A stretch of 20,976 nt of DNA from Candidatus Peregrinibacteria bacterium (lineage in GTDB: Bacteria > Patescibacteriota > Gracilibacteria > UBA1369 > UBA12463): NCBI GenBank assembly GCA_016215735.1, contig JACRIA010000084.1, positions 1-20,976 of the forward strand. The letters run 5' to 3'. Below the pieces are notes generated by a model, which was not told the DNA's origin, did no database searches, and saw nothing but the letters and a program-made list of their open reading frames with translations. Positions 1 to 5,341 of this stretch are shown here, one piece after another (position 1 is the stretch's first letter; every line of letters starts with the position of its first letter). The position numbers were made by a program, and so were the translations under genes.

Positions 1-271
1 CTCCGCCTTGATCCTCAAGATGCTCCCCAAACTATTGCCAGGGCTTCCCCGCGCTTCCAGCTTACTCTCCTCTAAAATTTAGCGGACAGCAGTGGAATCT
101 GCCAAAATACCCTTGCGCGTTAATTAATTATATGTTTTAATTAAGACCTATTTAACAAATTTAAATATGAATACTGATTCAAATGCGAATGCAAAAAGTT
201 TCGTGCTTTTTATTGTTGAAGAAGCGGAAAATCTTAGCAGCCAAAATAAAAAAATAGAATTTTGTAGAAAC
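1..271. other. Gene-poor left edge with short open frames
   Basis: No gene is recognised here. A plus-strand frame is open from the window edge to a TAA at 73-75, so it could be the last 24 codons of a gene lying to the left; nothing in it is recognisable. A second plus-strand frame starts with ATG at 167 and runs to a TGA at 338-340, crossing the left hairpin of the IS200-type element at 272-289. Its first ~34 codons precede the element, so it may be the 5' part of a gene cut by the insertion, or chance. The segment around 120-165 is very A+T rich and contains TTAATTAA-type palindromes. I see no tRNA or CRISPR here. Confidence 0.35.
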
Positions 272-289
272 CCACGGCTAAAGCCGTGG
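272..289. repeat. IS200-type right-end hairpin
   Basis: CCACGGCT-AA-AGCCGTGG, a perfect stem, 12 bp beyond the tnpA stop codon. It is identical in sequence and orientation to the copy at 791-808, as expected for the subterminal hairpins bound by Y1 transposases. Confidence 0.85.
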
Positions 290-300
290 CTCTTTTCTTA

Positions 301-756
301 TTACAAGCTTGCTGAATCTAATAGATTCAGCTGCGCTTGATCTGAATCCTGGCGGCCCTGCCATCTTACATAATTTTTTATTATCTCGGTGTTTATACCC
401 ACGGTTGATAAAAAAAATCCTGGCGACCAGACCACATTCTCAAGCCAGTACACCTTTTCAAGCCAGGGGAAGCTTTTTCTCAACAGACTGGCGCTTTTTG
501 CTTTCAATGTCGCTATTACATCTGATACCACATATCTTGGCGGGATATGTATAACCAAGTGAATATGGTCGCGCATCTCGGGATCAATGCCTATTTCCAA
601 AATCTTAACGCCGGTCATGCCGCGAACTATGTGCGCCAGGATTTTTCTTAAGTATGCCGCCACGCCAGGATTCAGAATGCGTCGGCGGTATTTTGTGCAC
701 CAACAAACGTGAAACTCGGCAAAGTATACTCCGTGGCCTGAATGGGTTAGTTGCAT
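301..756 (-). CDS. tnpA: IS200-type Y1 (HUH) transposase TnpA
   Basis: A 151-aa single-strand-specific transposase of the Y1/HUH family. It cuts and rejoins the top strand at hairpin ends using one catalytic tyrosine and a metal held by the HUH motif. Seen in the sequence: the N-terminal KYRRRIL block (about 23-28), the HIH form of the HUH motif at 64-66, the FFLSTVG block near 114-120 and the candidate catalytic Tyr129 in the helix IIKNYV. The length is normal for the family, so the gene is intact. Start chosen at the ATG at 754-756; a TTG one codon upstream is possible but less likely. The gene is alone between two identical hairpins, without a tnpB partner. REP-associated (RAYT) relatives are the main alternative, but the paired hairpins favour a true IS200-type element. 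Confidence 0.9.
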   Translation of the reverse strand: MQLTHSGHGVYFAEFHVCWCTKYRRRILNPGVAAYLRKILAHIVRGMTGVKILEIGIDPEMRDHIHLVIHIPPRYVVSDVIATLKAKSASLLRKSFPWLEKVYWLENVVWSPGFFLSTVGINTEIIKNYVRWQGRQDSDQAQLNLLDSASL

Positions 757-790
757 CAATTACTATCATACCGCCTCCGCATTCATTCAT

Positions 791-808
791 CCACGGCTAA
801 AGCCGTGG
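791..808. repeat. IS200-type left-end hairpin
   Basis: Second copy of CCACGGCTAAAGCCGTGG, 34 bp upstream of the tnpA start. Just outside it, at 816-831, lies another hairpin (CCGCCC-TGCT-GGGCGG) that may be part of the left end or of the target site. Confidence 0.85.
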
Positions 809-831
809 ATTTCTGCCGCCCTGCTGGGCGG

Positions 832-996
832 ACATTTAAACATCAGCATCCTTATGTTATATTCCATAATGTAATATGCCAAAACGGAATATTTATAAAA
901 ACGAAAAAGGGTACAGGCAGATATAAAAGATCGGGGCAGTGCGGTGGTATGCCAAAAGAGTTTAGCACGTCATCCTAAATGAACATTTTTTCAATT
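832..996. other. Spacer between IS element and tRNA-Asn, possible gene remnant
   Basis: No intact gene. An ATG at 876 opens a frame reading MPKRNIYKNEKGYRQI before a TAA; the same frame continues with lysine- and arginine-rich codons to a second stop about 40 bases later. The short stretch looks protein-like but is broken, and TATATT and CATAAT boxes lie just upstream (869-890 region). I treat it as a possible decayed gene, not a CDS. No clear terminator follows the tRNA on the minus strand. Confidence 0.3.
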
Positions 997-1331
997 TGGC
1001 TCCCAGGGTGGGGGTCGAACCCACGACCCACCGGTTACACTTGTCTCCAAGTTTCCTTGAAGGATGGACTATATCATCTCCGTGTTCGTCCCGAGCGAAA
1101 TTAGGAGCTGGGCGTTTAATGGTGTAATCACCTAGTCTCTGAACCTTCCCCGCCGAGGCGGGGCTTGGCTGCTGATTGCCATATCTATATTATTTGTCAA
1201 TAGCCTTCCCGGGAAGGAATTTGCTAATTCATAGATTTAGGTTTCCAGCAATTAACCCAGTTTTACACCTTGTTTTTCAACAAGGCGCTGCATTTTTACA
1301 GCCGGTTGCTCTACCACTGAGCTACCTGGGA
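997..1331 (-). tRNA. tRNA-Asn(GUU), split by a group I intron
   Basis: Exon 1 is 1331-1298 (34 nt) and exon 2 is 1037-997 (41 nt); joined they give a 75-nt tRNA. Acceptor arm TCCCAGG (1331-1325) pairs with CCTGGGA, followed by discriminator G and an encoded CCA at 999-997. The D stem is GCTC/GAGC, the anticodon stem ACCGG/CCGGT, and the T arm GTGGG-TTCGACC-CCCAC. Joining the exons makes the loop CTGTTAA, anticodon GTT, so the isoacceptor is asparagine; the U1-A72 pair and G73 also fit bacterial tRNA-Asn. The intron sits between anticodon positions 35 and 36. An unspliced reading of the loop (CTGTAAA) would wrongly suggest tRNA-Tyr. Expression needs splicing, since the anticodon does not exist in the unspliced form. 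Confidence 0.93.
1038..1297 (-). ncRNA. Group I self-splicing intron in tRNA-Asn
   Basis: A 260-nt intron with no ORF. The 5' exon end GCTGT pairs with the internal guide GCAGC (P1), leaving the hallmark U-G pair at the 5' splice site; the last intron base (1038) is G, the expected omega-G. P2 is CCTTGTT-GAAA-AACAAGG (1285-1268). P3 is CTGGG (1260-1256) with CCCAG (1112-1108). P4 is TGCTG with CAGCA. P6 is a C/G-rich hairpin (1164-1148). R is GTTCAGAGACTAG (1144-1132) and S is GATATAGTCC (1075-1066), pairing GACTA/TAGTC as P7, the guanosine site. P8 is CTCC/GGAG. P9 is CAAG-GAAA-CTTG (1059-1048). GNRA loops on P2 and P9 fit the family's usual tertiary contacts. A hairpin GGTGATTACACC between P7 and P3 resembles P7.1, so the subgroup is unsettled. 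Confidence 0.93.
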
Positions 1332-1349
1332 GTGTCAAGGGACAAAAAC

Positions 1350-1378
1350 ATTATATCGTGGCCGCTGATTTTTTGCGA
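1350..1378 (-). promoter_or_regulatory. Promoter of tRNA-Asn
   Basis: A perfect TATAAT (-10) on the minus strand at 1355-1350 places the transcription start about 12 nt before the mature tRNA 5' end at 1331. The -35 at 17-bp spacing is TCGCAA (1378-1373), a weak 3/6 match. It lies between the methyltransferase stop and the tRNA, so the tRNA has its own promoter. Confidence 0.6.
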
Positions 1379-1384
1379 GATTTT

Positions 1385-2608
1385 TCAATTTAGCAAAAAT
1401 ATTTCTCTCGCGACGAATTGGTCTGGCCTGTTGTAAATGAGGGAGCCGCGGGGCAAATTTGAAAGCGCTGCGATTTTGAAGCCGAGTTTTTTGGCGGTTG
1501 CCGGGAAATTTTCAATGAAATAATATTTGTCGCGGTTTTTGAATGCAGCAATCGCGAGAACAACGGGGCAGGCGAGCTTAAGTTCTTTGAATTTTTTTAG
1601 CGCGACTTCATAAAGAGTTGAGAGCTCGGTGTTTGTGCGGCGTAGAGCGTCCGTATGAAGCGGACGCGTGATGCGCGGGCCGAGATAACATTCTGCAACA
1701 ATCGCATCGATTTTTTCATGCAAATCTTTTTGCGTGAGACTATTGATGTTTTTTTGAAAAACATCCGCGAGAGTGCCTGTGAGGCGATATTTTTCCATTA
1801 TCCATTTGATATTTTTTTCTGAATCAGAAATTGCTTTTGCGCTGATATCAGAGCCGATTGCGTTGAGTCCCATCAAGAGCGCTTCAGTTAAAATTGTGCC
1901 GCTTCCGCAGAATGGATCATAAATAGTGAATGGCGCGGAATTGGCGGCTGGCGCGGTGGACTCCTTGCTGAATTTGCGCAGACCGCTGAGATTTATCATT
2001 ATTTGAGCTATTTTCGGCGGAAGCATACCAGATTCCATATCGCGGCAGGGTTTAGCGTAATCGCGGAGTTCATAAGATTTGAAATTTTGCACAGCAACGG
2101 TTTCCGCGAGATAAATTTCTGCCCCCGTCCCCATCACCAAAAAATCAATATCAGAATCGACAACACTGCGGACGTTTTCGAAATTTTTATTTACAAATCT
2201 TGAAGATTTTTTCGCCTCTGCGAGGCGGTGTTTAACATTTTTTAATAAATTTTTTAGGAAATTTTCATGTCGCATTGGTAGATTGTATGCGCTTATTCCA
2301 TAATTAATTTTTGAAGAATGCGAAGAAAATTTTTCTAAAATTCGGTTGGCAATTTTTTGCGAAGCCTCATCTGTAAGATTTTTTGTCGGTAGAGAGATAG
2401 ACGCGAAAATTTGTCCGATTTTGATTGTTCCGCCAAGCGAATCAAGAGTTTTTTGCGGATCAGCAAGCGGTTGGCTGAGCGATACAAGTGCGATATCGCC
2501 AGAAGCAATTATTTTTTCATCAGCTAAAAGCAGACTGCGGATTTCTGCCAGCGAAAGCGCTGCCAGACGTCCGAGAATAAACACATATTTTTTATCAAAT
2601 TGAGCCAT
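1385..2608 (-). CDS. THUMP/Trm11-like RNA (guanine-N2) methyltransferase
   Basis: A 407-aa protein of the UPF0020/Trm11-TrmG10 type, which methylate guanine N2 in tRNA using S-adenosylmethionine. The N-terminal ~150 residues fit the THUMP-containing RNA-binding half. The block from RDYAKPCRD to GMLPPKIAQIMINL (about 192-218) is characteristic of this family. SAM-binding motif I is DPFCGSGT (231-238). The catalytic motif IV, usually DPPYG-like, is here AECYLG (about 305-310): the aspartate and both prolines are missing, which is unusual, though it may be typical of this lineage. The start at 2608 overlaps the start codon of the divergent gene on the other strand; no Shine-Dalgarno is visible, and a TAAAAT box lies 9 nt upstream (2623-2618), so a near-leaderless message is possible. 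It ends with TGA. The substrate is inferred, not shown. Confidence 0.8.
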   Translation of the reverse strand: MAQFDKKYVFILGRLAALSLAEIRSLLLADEKIIASGDIALVSLSQPLADPQKTLDSLGGTIKIGQIFASISLPTKNLTDEASQKIANRILEKFSSHSSKINYGISAYNLPMRHENFLKNLLKNVKHRLAEAKKSSRFVNKNFENVRSVVDSDIDFLVMGTGAEIYLAETVAVQNFKSYELRDYAKPCRDMESGMLPPKIAQIMINLSGLRKFSKESTAPAANSAPFTIYDPFCGSGTILTEALLMGLNAIGSDISAKAISDSEKNIKWIMEKYRLTGTLADVFQKNINSLTQKDLHEKIDAIVAECYLGPRITRPLHTDALRRTNTELSTLYEVALKKFKELKLACPVVLAIAAFKNRDKYYFIENFPATAKKLGFKIAALSNLPRGSLIYNRPDQFVAREIFLLN

Positions 2609-2903
2609 GTTCGAAAAATTTTATTCAAATCACAAAACCGCCGTATTAATCGCAATTTTTATCATTAGTATAATAGCATACGGTTTAATGGGATATGCCA
2701 TCGGCCGCAATGTGCAGAGCGGAATTTCAGCGCCGGGAATACAATTTATACCGGACATAAATCCCGGAGTTTGCGCAATAGATATTGATGAAATAGGAAA
2801 TTACGTTTTGCGCGGGCATGTTGGAGAAAAATATGTGCGTTTGCGATATAAAGGAAAAATTTTGATTCCGGACAAGTCCGGCGGATTCGCGATTCAATAT
2901 TAA
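2607..2903 (+). CDS. Small single-pass membrane protein, unknown
   Basis: A 98-aa protein not recognised as a known family. One hydrophobic segment spans about residues 11-34; the positive N-terminus (FEKFYSNHK) suggests a cytoplasmic N-terminus. The remaining ~60 residues look like alternating beta strands with glycine turns (GNYVLRGHVGEKYVRLRYKG) and would sit outside the membrane. The ATG (2607-2609) overlaps by two bases the start codon of the divergent methyltransferase, and no Shine-Dalgarno precedes it. It is followed by a small hairpin and then the ssb promoter, so it is probably transcribed alone. Codon use is like ssb and gmk. I can give no function. Confidence 0.6.
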   Translation: MFEKFYSNHKTAVLIAIFIISIIAYGLMGYAIGRNVQSGISAPGIQFIPDINPGVCAIDIDEIGNYVLRGHVGEKYVRLRYKGKILIPDKSGGFAIQY

Positions 2904-2907
2904 TCGG

Positions 2908-2924
2908 CCGCATTAGCGGTTTTT
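2908..2924 (+). terminator. Weak rho-independent terminator after the 98-aa gene
   Basis: CCGC-ATTA-GCGG followed directly by TTTTT, five bases after the stop of the small membrane protein. The stem is only 4 bp, so termination may be partial, but it separates this gene from the ssb promoter. Confidence 0.45.
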
Positions 2925-2940
2925 ACGCAAGATTTTTTTG

Positions 2941-2969
2941 TTGTACATTAGACCGCAGCGTGCTATATT
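2941..2969 (+). promoter_or_regulatory. Promoter of ssb
   Basis: TTGTAC (2941-2946), a 17-bp spacer, then TATATT (2964-2969). The predicted start near 2976 leaves a leader of about 20 nt before the ATG at 2996. Because the -10 overlaps the upstream in-frame GTG (2960), that longer start is ruled out. Confidence 0.65.
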
Positions 2970-2995
2970 TCCGCCAGCTTTTAACCAAAACATCT

Positions 2996-3520
2996 ATGGC
3001 AATGTCTCTAAACAAAGTTCAATTAATCGGAAATCTAACGCGCGATCCAGAAATTCGCGAAATCCCCAACGGAACGCAGGTCGCTTCATTCGGCCTCGCG
3101 ACGAATTTCACATGGACTGATTCCCAGGGAAACCGCCAGACAAAAGCAGAATTTCACAATATTGTCGCGTGGAGGAAATTAGCGGAGATTTGCGCGAATT
3201 ATTTAAGGAAAGGAAGCAAAATTTATGTTGAAGGACGGCTTCAGACGCGCGAATGGGAAGGACAGGATGGAGTGAAGCGCCAGAGAGTTGAGATTGTTGC
3301 GAATAATATGATTATGCTGGATAAAAAAAGCACGAGCAGCGATTTTGGCGGAGAAACCGCGCCAGCAGCATCAGAAACCGAACCAGCGGCTCCGCAAAAA
3401 TCAATCGATGTTTCAAAACGGACGCACAAAGCAGTTTCAAAGTCAGAACCGGAACTTCCGCAGGAAGAAGTAGCGACTGCTAGCGCTGATGAAGTAAATA
3501 TCGAAGATCTGCCGTTTTAA
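2996..3520 (+). CDS. ssb: Single-stranded DNA-binding protein
   Basis: SSB coats single-stranded DNA in replication, repair and recombination and recruits partners through its C-terminal tip. The N-terminal OB fold (about residues 1-107) carries the usual opening LNKVQLIGNLTRDPEIR, the segment FHNIVAWRKLAEICANYLRKG, and YVEGRLQTREWEGQDG. A flexible alanine/glutamate/proline-rich linker follows, and the protein ends in EDLPF, a good version of the acidic DLPF tip. At 174 aa it is full length. The start is placed at the ATG at 2996, with a second in-frame ATG at 3002 equally possible; the GTG at 2960 overlaps the -10 box and is excluded. No clear Shine-Dalgarno is seen. It has its own promoter and a large inverted repeat after the stop. 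Confidence 0.95.
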   Translation: MAMSLNKVQLIGNLTRDPEIREIPNGTQVASFGLATNFTWTDSQGNRQTKAEFHNIVAWRKLAEICANYLRKGSKIYVEGRLQTREWEGQDGVKRQRVEIVANNMIMLDKKSTSSDFGGETAPAASETEPAAPQKSIDVSKRTHKAVSKSEPELPQEEVATASADEVNIEDLPF

Positions 3521-3639
3521 AGTCACTCCAAGCTTCAAGTCACACCAAGTCACTCCAAACAATGACCCATTTTCAAATTTTATAAAAGTTGGATTTTTAT
3601 TTGGTGTGAGTTGGAAGCTTGGTGGTTTGGAGTGACTTT
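3519..3639. repeat. Repeat-built inverted repeat downstream of ssb
   Basis: The left half carries three near-copies of AGTCAC(T/A)CC (about 3521-3558). The right half carries reverse complements of the same units (3601-3639). AAAGTCACTCCA (3519-3530) matches TGGAGTGACTTT (3628-3639), and CCAAGCTTC with CACACCAA matches TTGGTGTGAGTTGGAAGCTTGG. The arm begins in the ssb stop codon. The centre is A+T rich and ends in GGATTTTTATTT. It could fold as a long hairpin that ends ssb transcription or protects its 3' end; another possibility is a small palindromic mobile repeat. Confidence 0.7.
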
Positions 3640-3644
3640 ATCAA

Positions 3645-3710
3645 AAGCCGCTCTACTTGATTTCCTGAAACAAATGATTGGAGTTTCAGAGAATATTTTT
3701 CGAGCGGCTT
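3645..3710. ncRNA. Nested hairpin, possible structured RNA or terminator
   Basis: A perfect 9-bp outer stem AAGCCGCTC (3645-3653) / GAGCGGCTT (3702-3710) encloses a 7-bp inner stem CTGAAAC (3665-3671) / GTTTCAG (3683-3689) with an 11-nt loop. Both stems are perfect and separated by A+T-rich internal loops. On the minus strand the outer stem is followed by TTTTGAT, so it could act as a terminator in that direction. No known RNA family is recognised. Confidence 0.4.
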
Positions 3711-3923
3711 CGTTCCCCCATTTATTTTTGTTTTTGTTTTGAGGGTGATTTAGCCGCAAAAAGTGAGGGATCCTCTGCGATTAAATCATAATATTATAAC
3801 AGATTTTTATTTGTTTTACAAGCCGCGGGGACGGGGGAAGACAGAGGAGCGGGGGTAAAGCCGCGGGGATGGGGACGGGGGCAGTTTCTTTTCAGTTTCT
3901 TTTCAGCCATAAGGCCGTGAAGC
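3711..3923. other. Non-coding stretch with G-rich tract before gmk
   Basis: No gene is seen. A T-rich segment (3721-3745) and an A+T-rich segment (3780-3820) precede a strand-biased G-rich tract at 3821-3881. The tract has six runs of four or five G (3827, 3833, 3851, 3865, 3871, 3877) and two copies of AGCCGCGGGGA (3821-3831, 3859-3869). Three runs are separated by only 2 nt. A tandem 11-bp repeat CAGTTTCTTTT follows (3882-3892, 3893-3903). The tract could form a G-quadruplex just upstream of the gmk promoter. Confidence 0.5.
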
Positions 3924-3951
3924 TTCACAAGCCGCGAACGCCTGCTATAAT
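3924..3951 (+). promoter_or_regulatory. gmk promoter, predicts leaderless mRNA
   Basis: TTCACA (3924-3929), a 16-bp spacer and a perfect TATAAT (3946-3951). The ATG at 3959 begins 7 nt after the -10 box, exactly where transcription should start, so gmk is predicted to be translated from a leaderless message. Confidence 0.65.
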
Positions 3952-3958
3952 GTTTTTG

Positions 3959-4546
3959 ATGAACGCGCAAAATTTAAAAGGAAAATTAGTTTTGATTGTT
4001 GGTCCGTCCGGTTCAGGAAAAGGAACGGTGATTGAAGAATTGAAGAAGCGGCACAGCGATTGGTTTTTTCCGCCTTCATGCACAACGCGGCCGCCTCGGC
4101 CGAGCGAAAAAGACGGCGCGGTTTATCATTTTATGTCAGAAGGGGATTTTAAGGCTGGAATTGAAAGCGGCGAATTTCTCGAATGGGCGGAAGTCCATAA
4201 AAAGAATTTTTACGGCACGCTTCGCAAACCGATTTTTTCGGCGCTTGAGCAAGGAAAAACAGTTGTGCGCGAAGTTGATATTCAAGGCTTTAAATCAATA
4301 AAAAGTCTTATTCCAGCCGAAAATTTGACTTCAATATTTTTAATAGTTGAAAATCTTGATGAACTTAAAGCGCGGATACTGAAGCGCGGACCAATGACAG
4401 AGGAGGAAATTTCGCGCAGGATGCAAAGCGCCAAAAAAGAAATTTCCGAATCGCACCTCTGTGATTATAGAGTCCCAAGTCCGCACGGAAAGATTCCGGA
4501 AATTACCGCGGAAGTCGAAAGAATAATCCTATCTAATAAGGCTTGA
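3959..4546 (+). CDS. gmk: Guanylate kinase
   Basis: Guanylate kinase phosphorylates GMP or dGMP to the diphosphate with ATP, an essential step of purine nucleotide supply. The P-loop is GPSGSGKG (about 15-22). The GMP-binding region TTRPPRPSEKDG with YHFMS follows, then the FLEWAEVHKKNFYGT block (about 70-84) and the lid region with RILKRG and EISRRM. At 195 aa it is normal in length. The start at 3959 is chosen because the promoter's TATAAT ends 7 nt upstream, which predicts transcription starting at this ATG; an ATG at 3950 overlaps the -10 box and would not be transcribed. It ends with TGA inside an 8-bp inverted repeat. Confidence 0.95.
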   Translation: MNAQNLKGKLVLIVGPSGSGKGTVIEELKKRHSDWFFPPSCTTRPPRPSEKDGAVYHFMSEGDFKAGIESGEFLEWAEVHKKNFYGTLRKPIFSALEQGKTVVREVDIQGFKSIKSLIPAENLTSIFLIVENLDELKARILKRGPMTEEEISRRMQSAKKEISESHLCDYRVPSPHGKIPEITAEVERIILSNKA

Positions 4547-4585
4547 GACCGATTGGGATTTTTGTTAAGATTAAGCCTTAATTTT
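4537..4585 (+). terminator. Inverted repeat at the end of gmk
   Basis: TAAGGCTT (4537-4544) and AAGCCTTA (4573-4580) form a perfect 8-bp stem with a 28-nt loop, followed by ATTTT. It overlaps the gmk stop codon and ends 9 nt before the next start codon, so it may end gmk transcription or influence the downstream gene. Confidence 0.5.
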
Positions 4586-4589
4586 AAAT

Positions 4590-5288
4590 ATGGCAGATGA
4601 TTTGGACAAAAAAGAAGAATCTTTGTTTGTTGACGCGGCTTTTGTCGTGCGCATACCTTCGGAATCCCAAGAGTATAAAAAGTTATACTGTTTATTTAAA
4701 ACCAGGATCGATAAAATAATTCACGAAAATGAAACCTTTACGGAATTTATCAGAGTTAAAGCTATAATCAATGATGTCTGGGCTAAGATTTTTTATGCTG
4801 TTTTAAATACATCAGTAGATCCTCATTACTTTGGATTTTTGTCAGGAAAATTAATAAATTCCAATGATAATTTCGGACTTACCGATTCTATTGTTAAATC
4901 TGTCCGTAAGCGCGCGAAGGGAATTTACAAGACATTGTTGAACGAGAAATTATTCAGCGGCGGCGATGAATGTTTTTTTGAATCAATTAAATTCGTTGGA
5001 ATGCGGAGAATAAACAGAACTATCAAAATGCTTCGCGATCTTGCCGAAAGATTTCCTATATTGCGAGAGCGAATGCGGCTTCGCGATGTCCTGGAGATAC
5101 ATTATATTGTCGATGGTGTGCGCGTTGATGTTTTTTACGCAGTAATGAAAGAAAAAGAAGAAGTTCGCCTTGAATTTTTATGCAGCGATCCAATTTTGCA
5201 AAATTTCGATTTTACTTATAATAATCCTTCGTTGTTGCCGATATTAAATAGGGCAAAAGAATCGTATTTGGATGAACGTTTCAGCTAA
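4590..5288 (+). CDS. Hypothetical 232-aa protein
   Basis: Not recognised. The protein is charged and soluble-looking, with no signal peptide or membrane segment. A mainly helical N-terminal two-thirds includes basic stretches (SVRKRAKGIYK, RRINRTIKMLRDLAERFP). The C-terminal third reads like beta strands (LEIHYIVDGVRVDVFYAVMKEKEEVRLEFL). The ATG at 4590 follows a TTAATT box (4578-4583) by 6 nt, so a leaderless start is possible, but no good -35 is visible and co-transcription with gmk across 43 nt is equally likely. There is no Shine-Dalgarno. The A+T-rich but varied codon use supports a real gene. No conserved catalytic motif can be pointed to. Confidence 0.65.
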   Translation: MADDLDKKEESLFVDAAFVVRIPSESQEYKKLYCLFKTRIDKIIHENETFTEFIRVKAIINDVWAKIFYAVLNTSVDPHYFGFLSGKLINSNDNFGLTDSIVKSVRKRAKGIYKTLLNEKLFSGGDECFFESIKFVGMRRINRTIKMLRDLAERFPILRERMRLRDVLEIHYIVDGVRVDVFYAVMKEKEEVRLEFLCSDPILQNFDFTYNNPSLLPILNRAKESYLDERFS

Positions 5289-5293
5289 GTTCA

Positions 5294-5323
5294 TTGGAGT
5301 TATAGGCGATAATTTGATATATT
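5294..5323 (+). promoter_or_regulatory. Possible promoter of tRNA-Gln
   Basis: TTGGAG (5294-5299), an 18-bp spacer and TATATT (5318-5323) would start transcription about 12 nt before the tRNA. The -35 is weak. Confidence 0.4.
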
Positions 5324-5341
5324 TATTTTTGGTTTTTGTGT

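Larger units (their letters stand above)
272..808 (-). mobile_element. IS200/IS605-family insertion sequence, tnpA only
   Basis: A single TnpA gene is bracketed by two identical 18-nt imperfect palindromes, CCACGGCTAAAGCCGTGG at 272-289 and 791-808, in the same orientation. This is the IS200/IS605 layout: subterminal hairpins recognised as single strands, no terminal inverted repeats, no tnpB. In the transposase's orientation the left end is at the right side of the window. The exact cleavage sites lie outside the hairpins and cannot be fixed from one copy; a further hairpin at 816-831 may belong to the left end. The hairpins are perfect and the transposase is open, so the copy may be active. 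Confidence 0.85.

Noticed and set aside
605..790. A 61-codon minus-strand frame over the tnpA start
   Set aside because: It is out of frame with tnpA, which has all its catalytic motifs; a shadow frame.
1297..1331. Reading the 5' half as tRNA-Tyr(GUA)
   Set aside because: The loop CTGTAAA is exon 1 running into the intron; joining at the omega-G gives GTT, and G73 with the short variable loop fits Asn, not Tyr.
1334..1339. TTGACA just upstream of tRNA-Asn as a -35 box
   Set aside because: It lies a few bases from the mature 5' end with the -10 on the wrong side; the TATAAT at 1355-1350 explains transcription.
2960..2995. Longer ssb start at GTG 2960
   Set aside because: The -10 box TATATT lies at 2964-2969, so this start would not be transcribed, and the added residues are not part of the OB fold.
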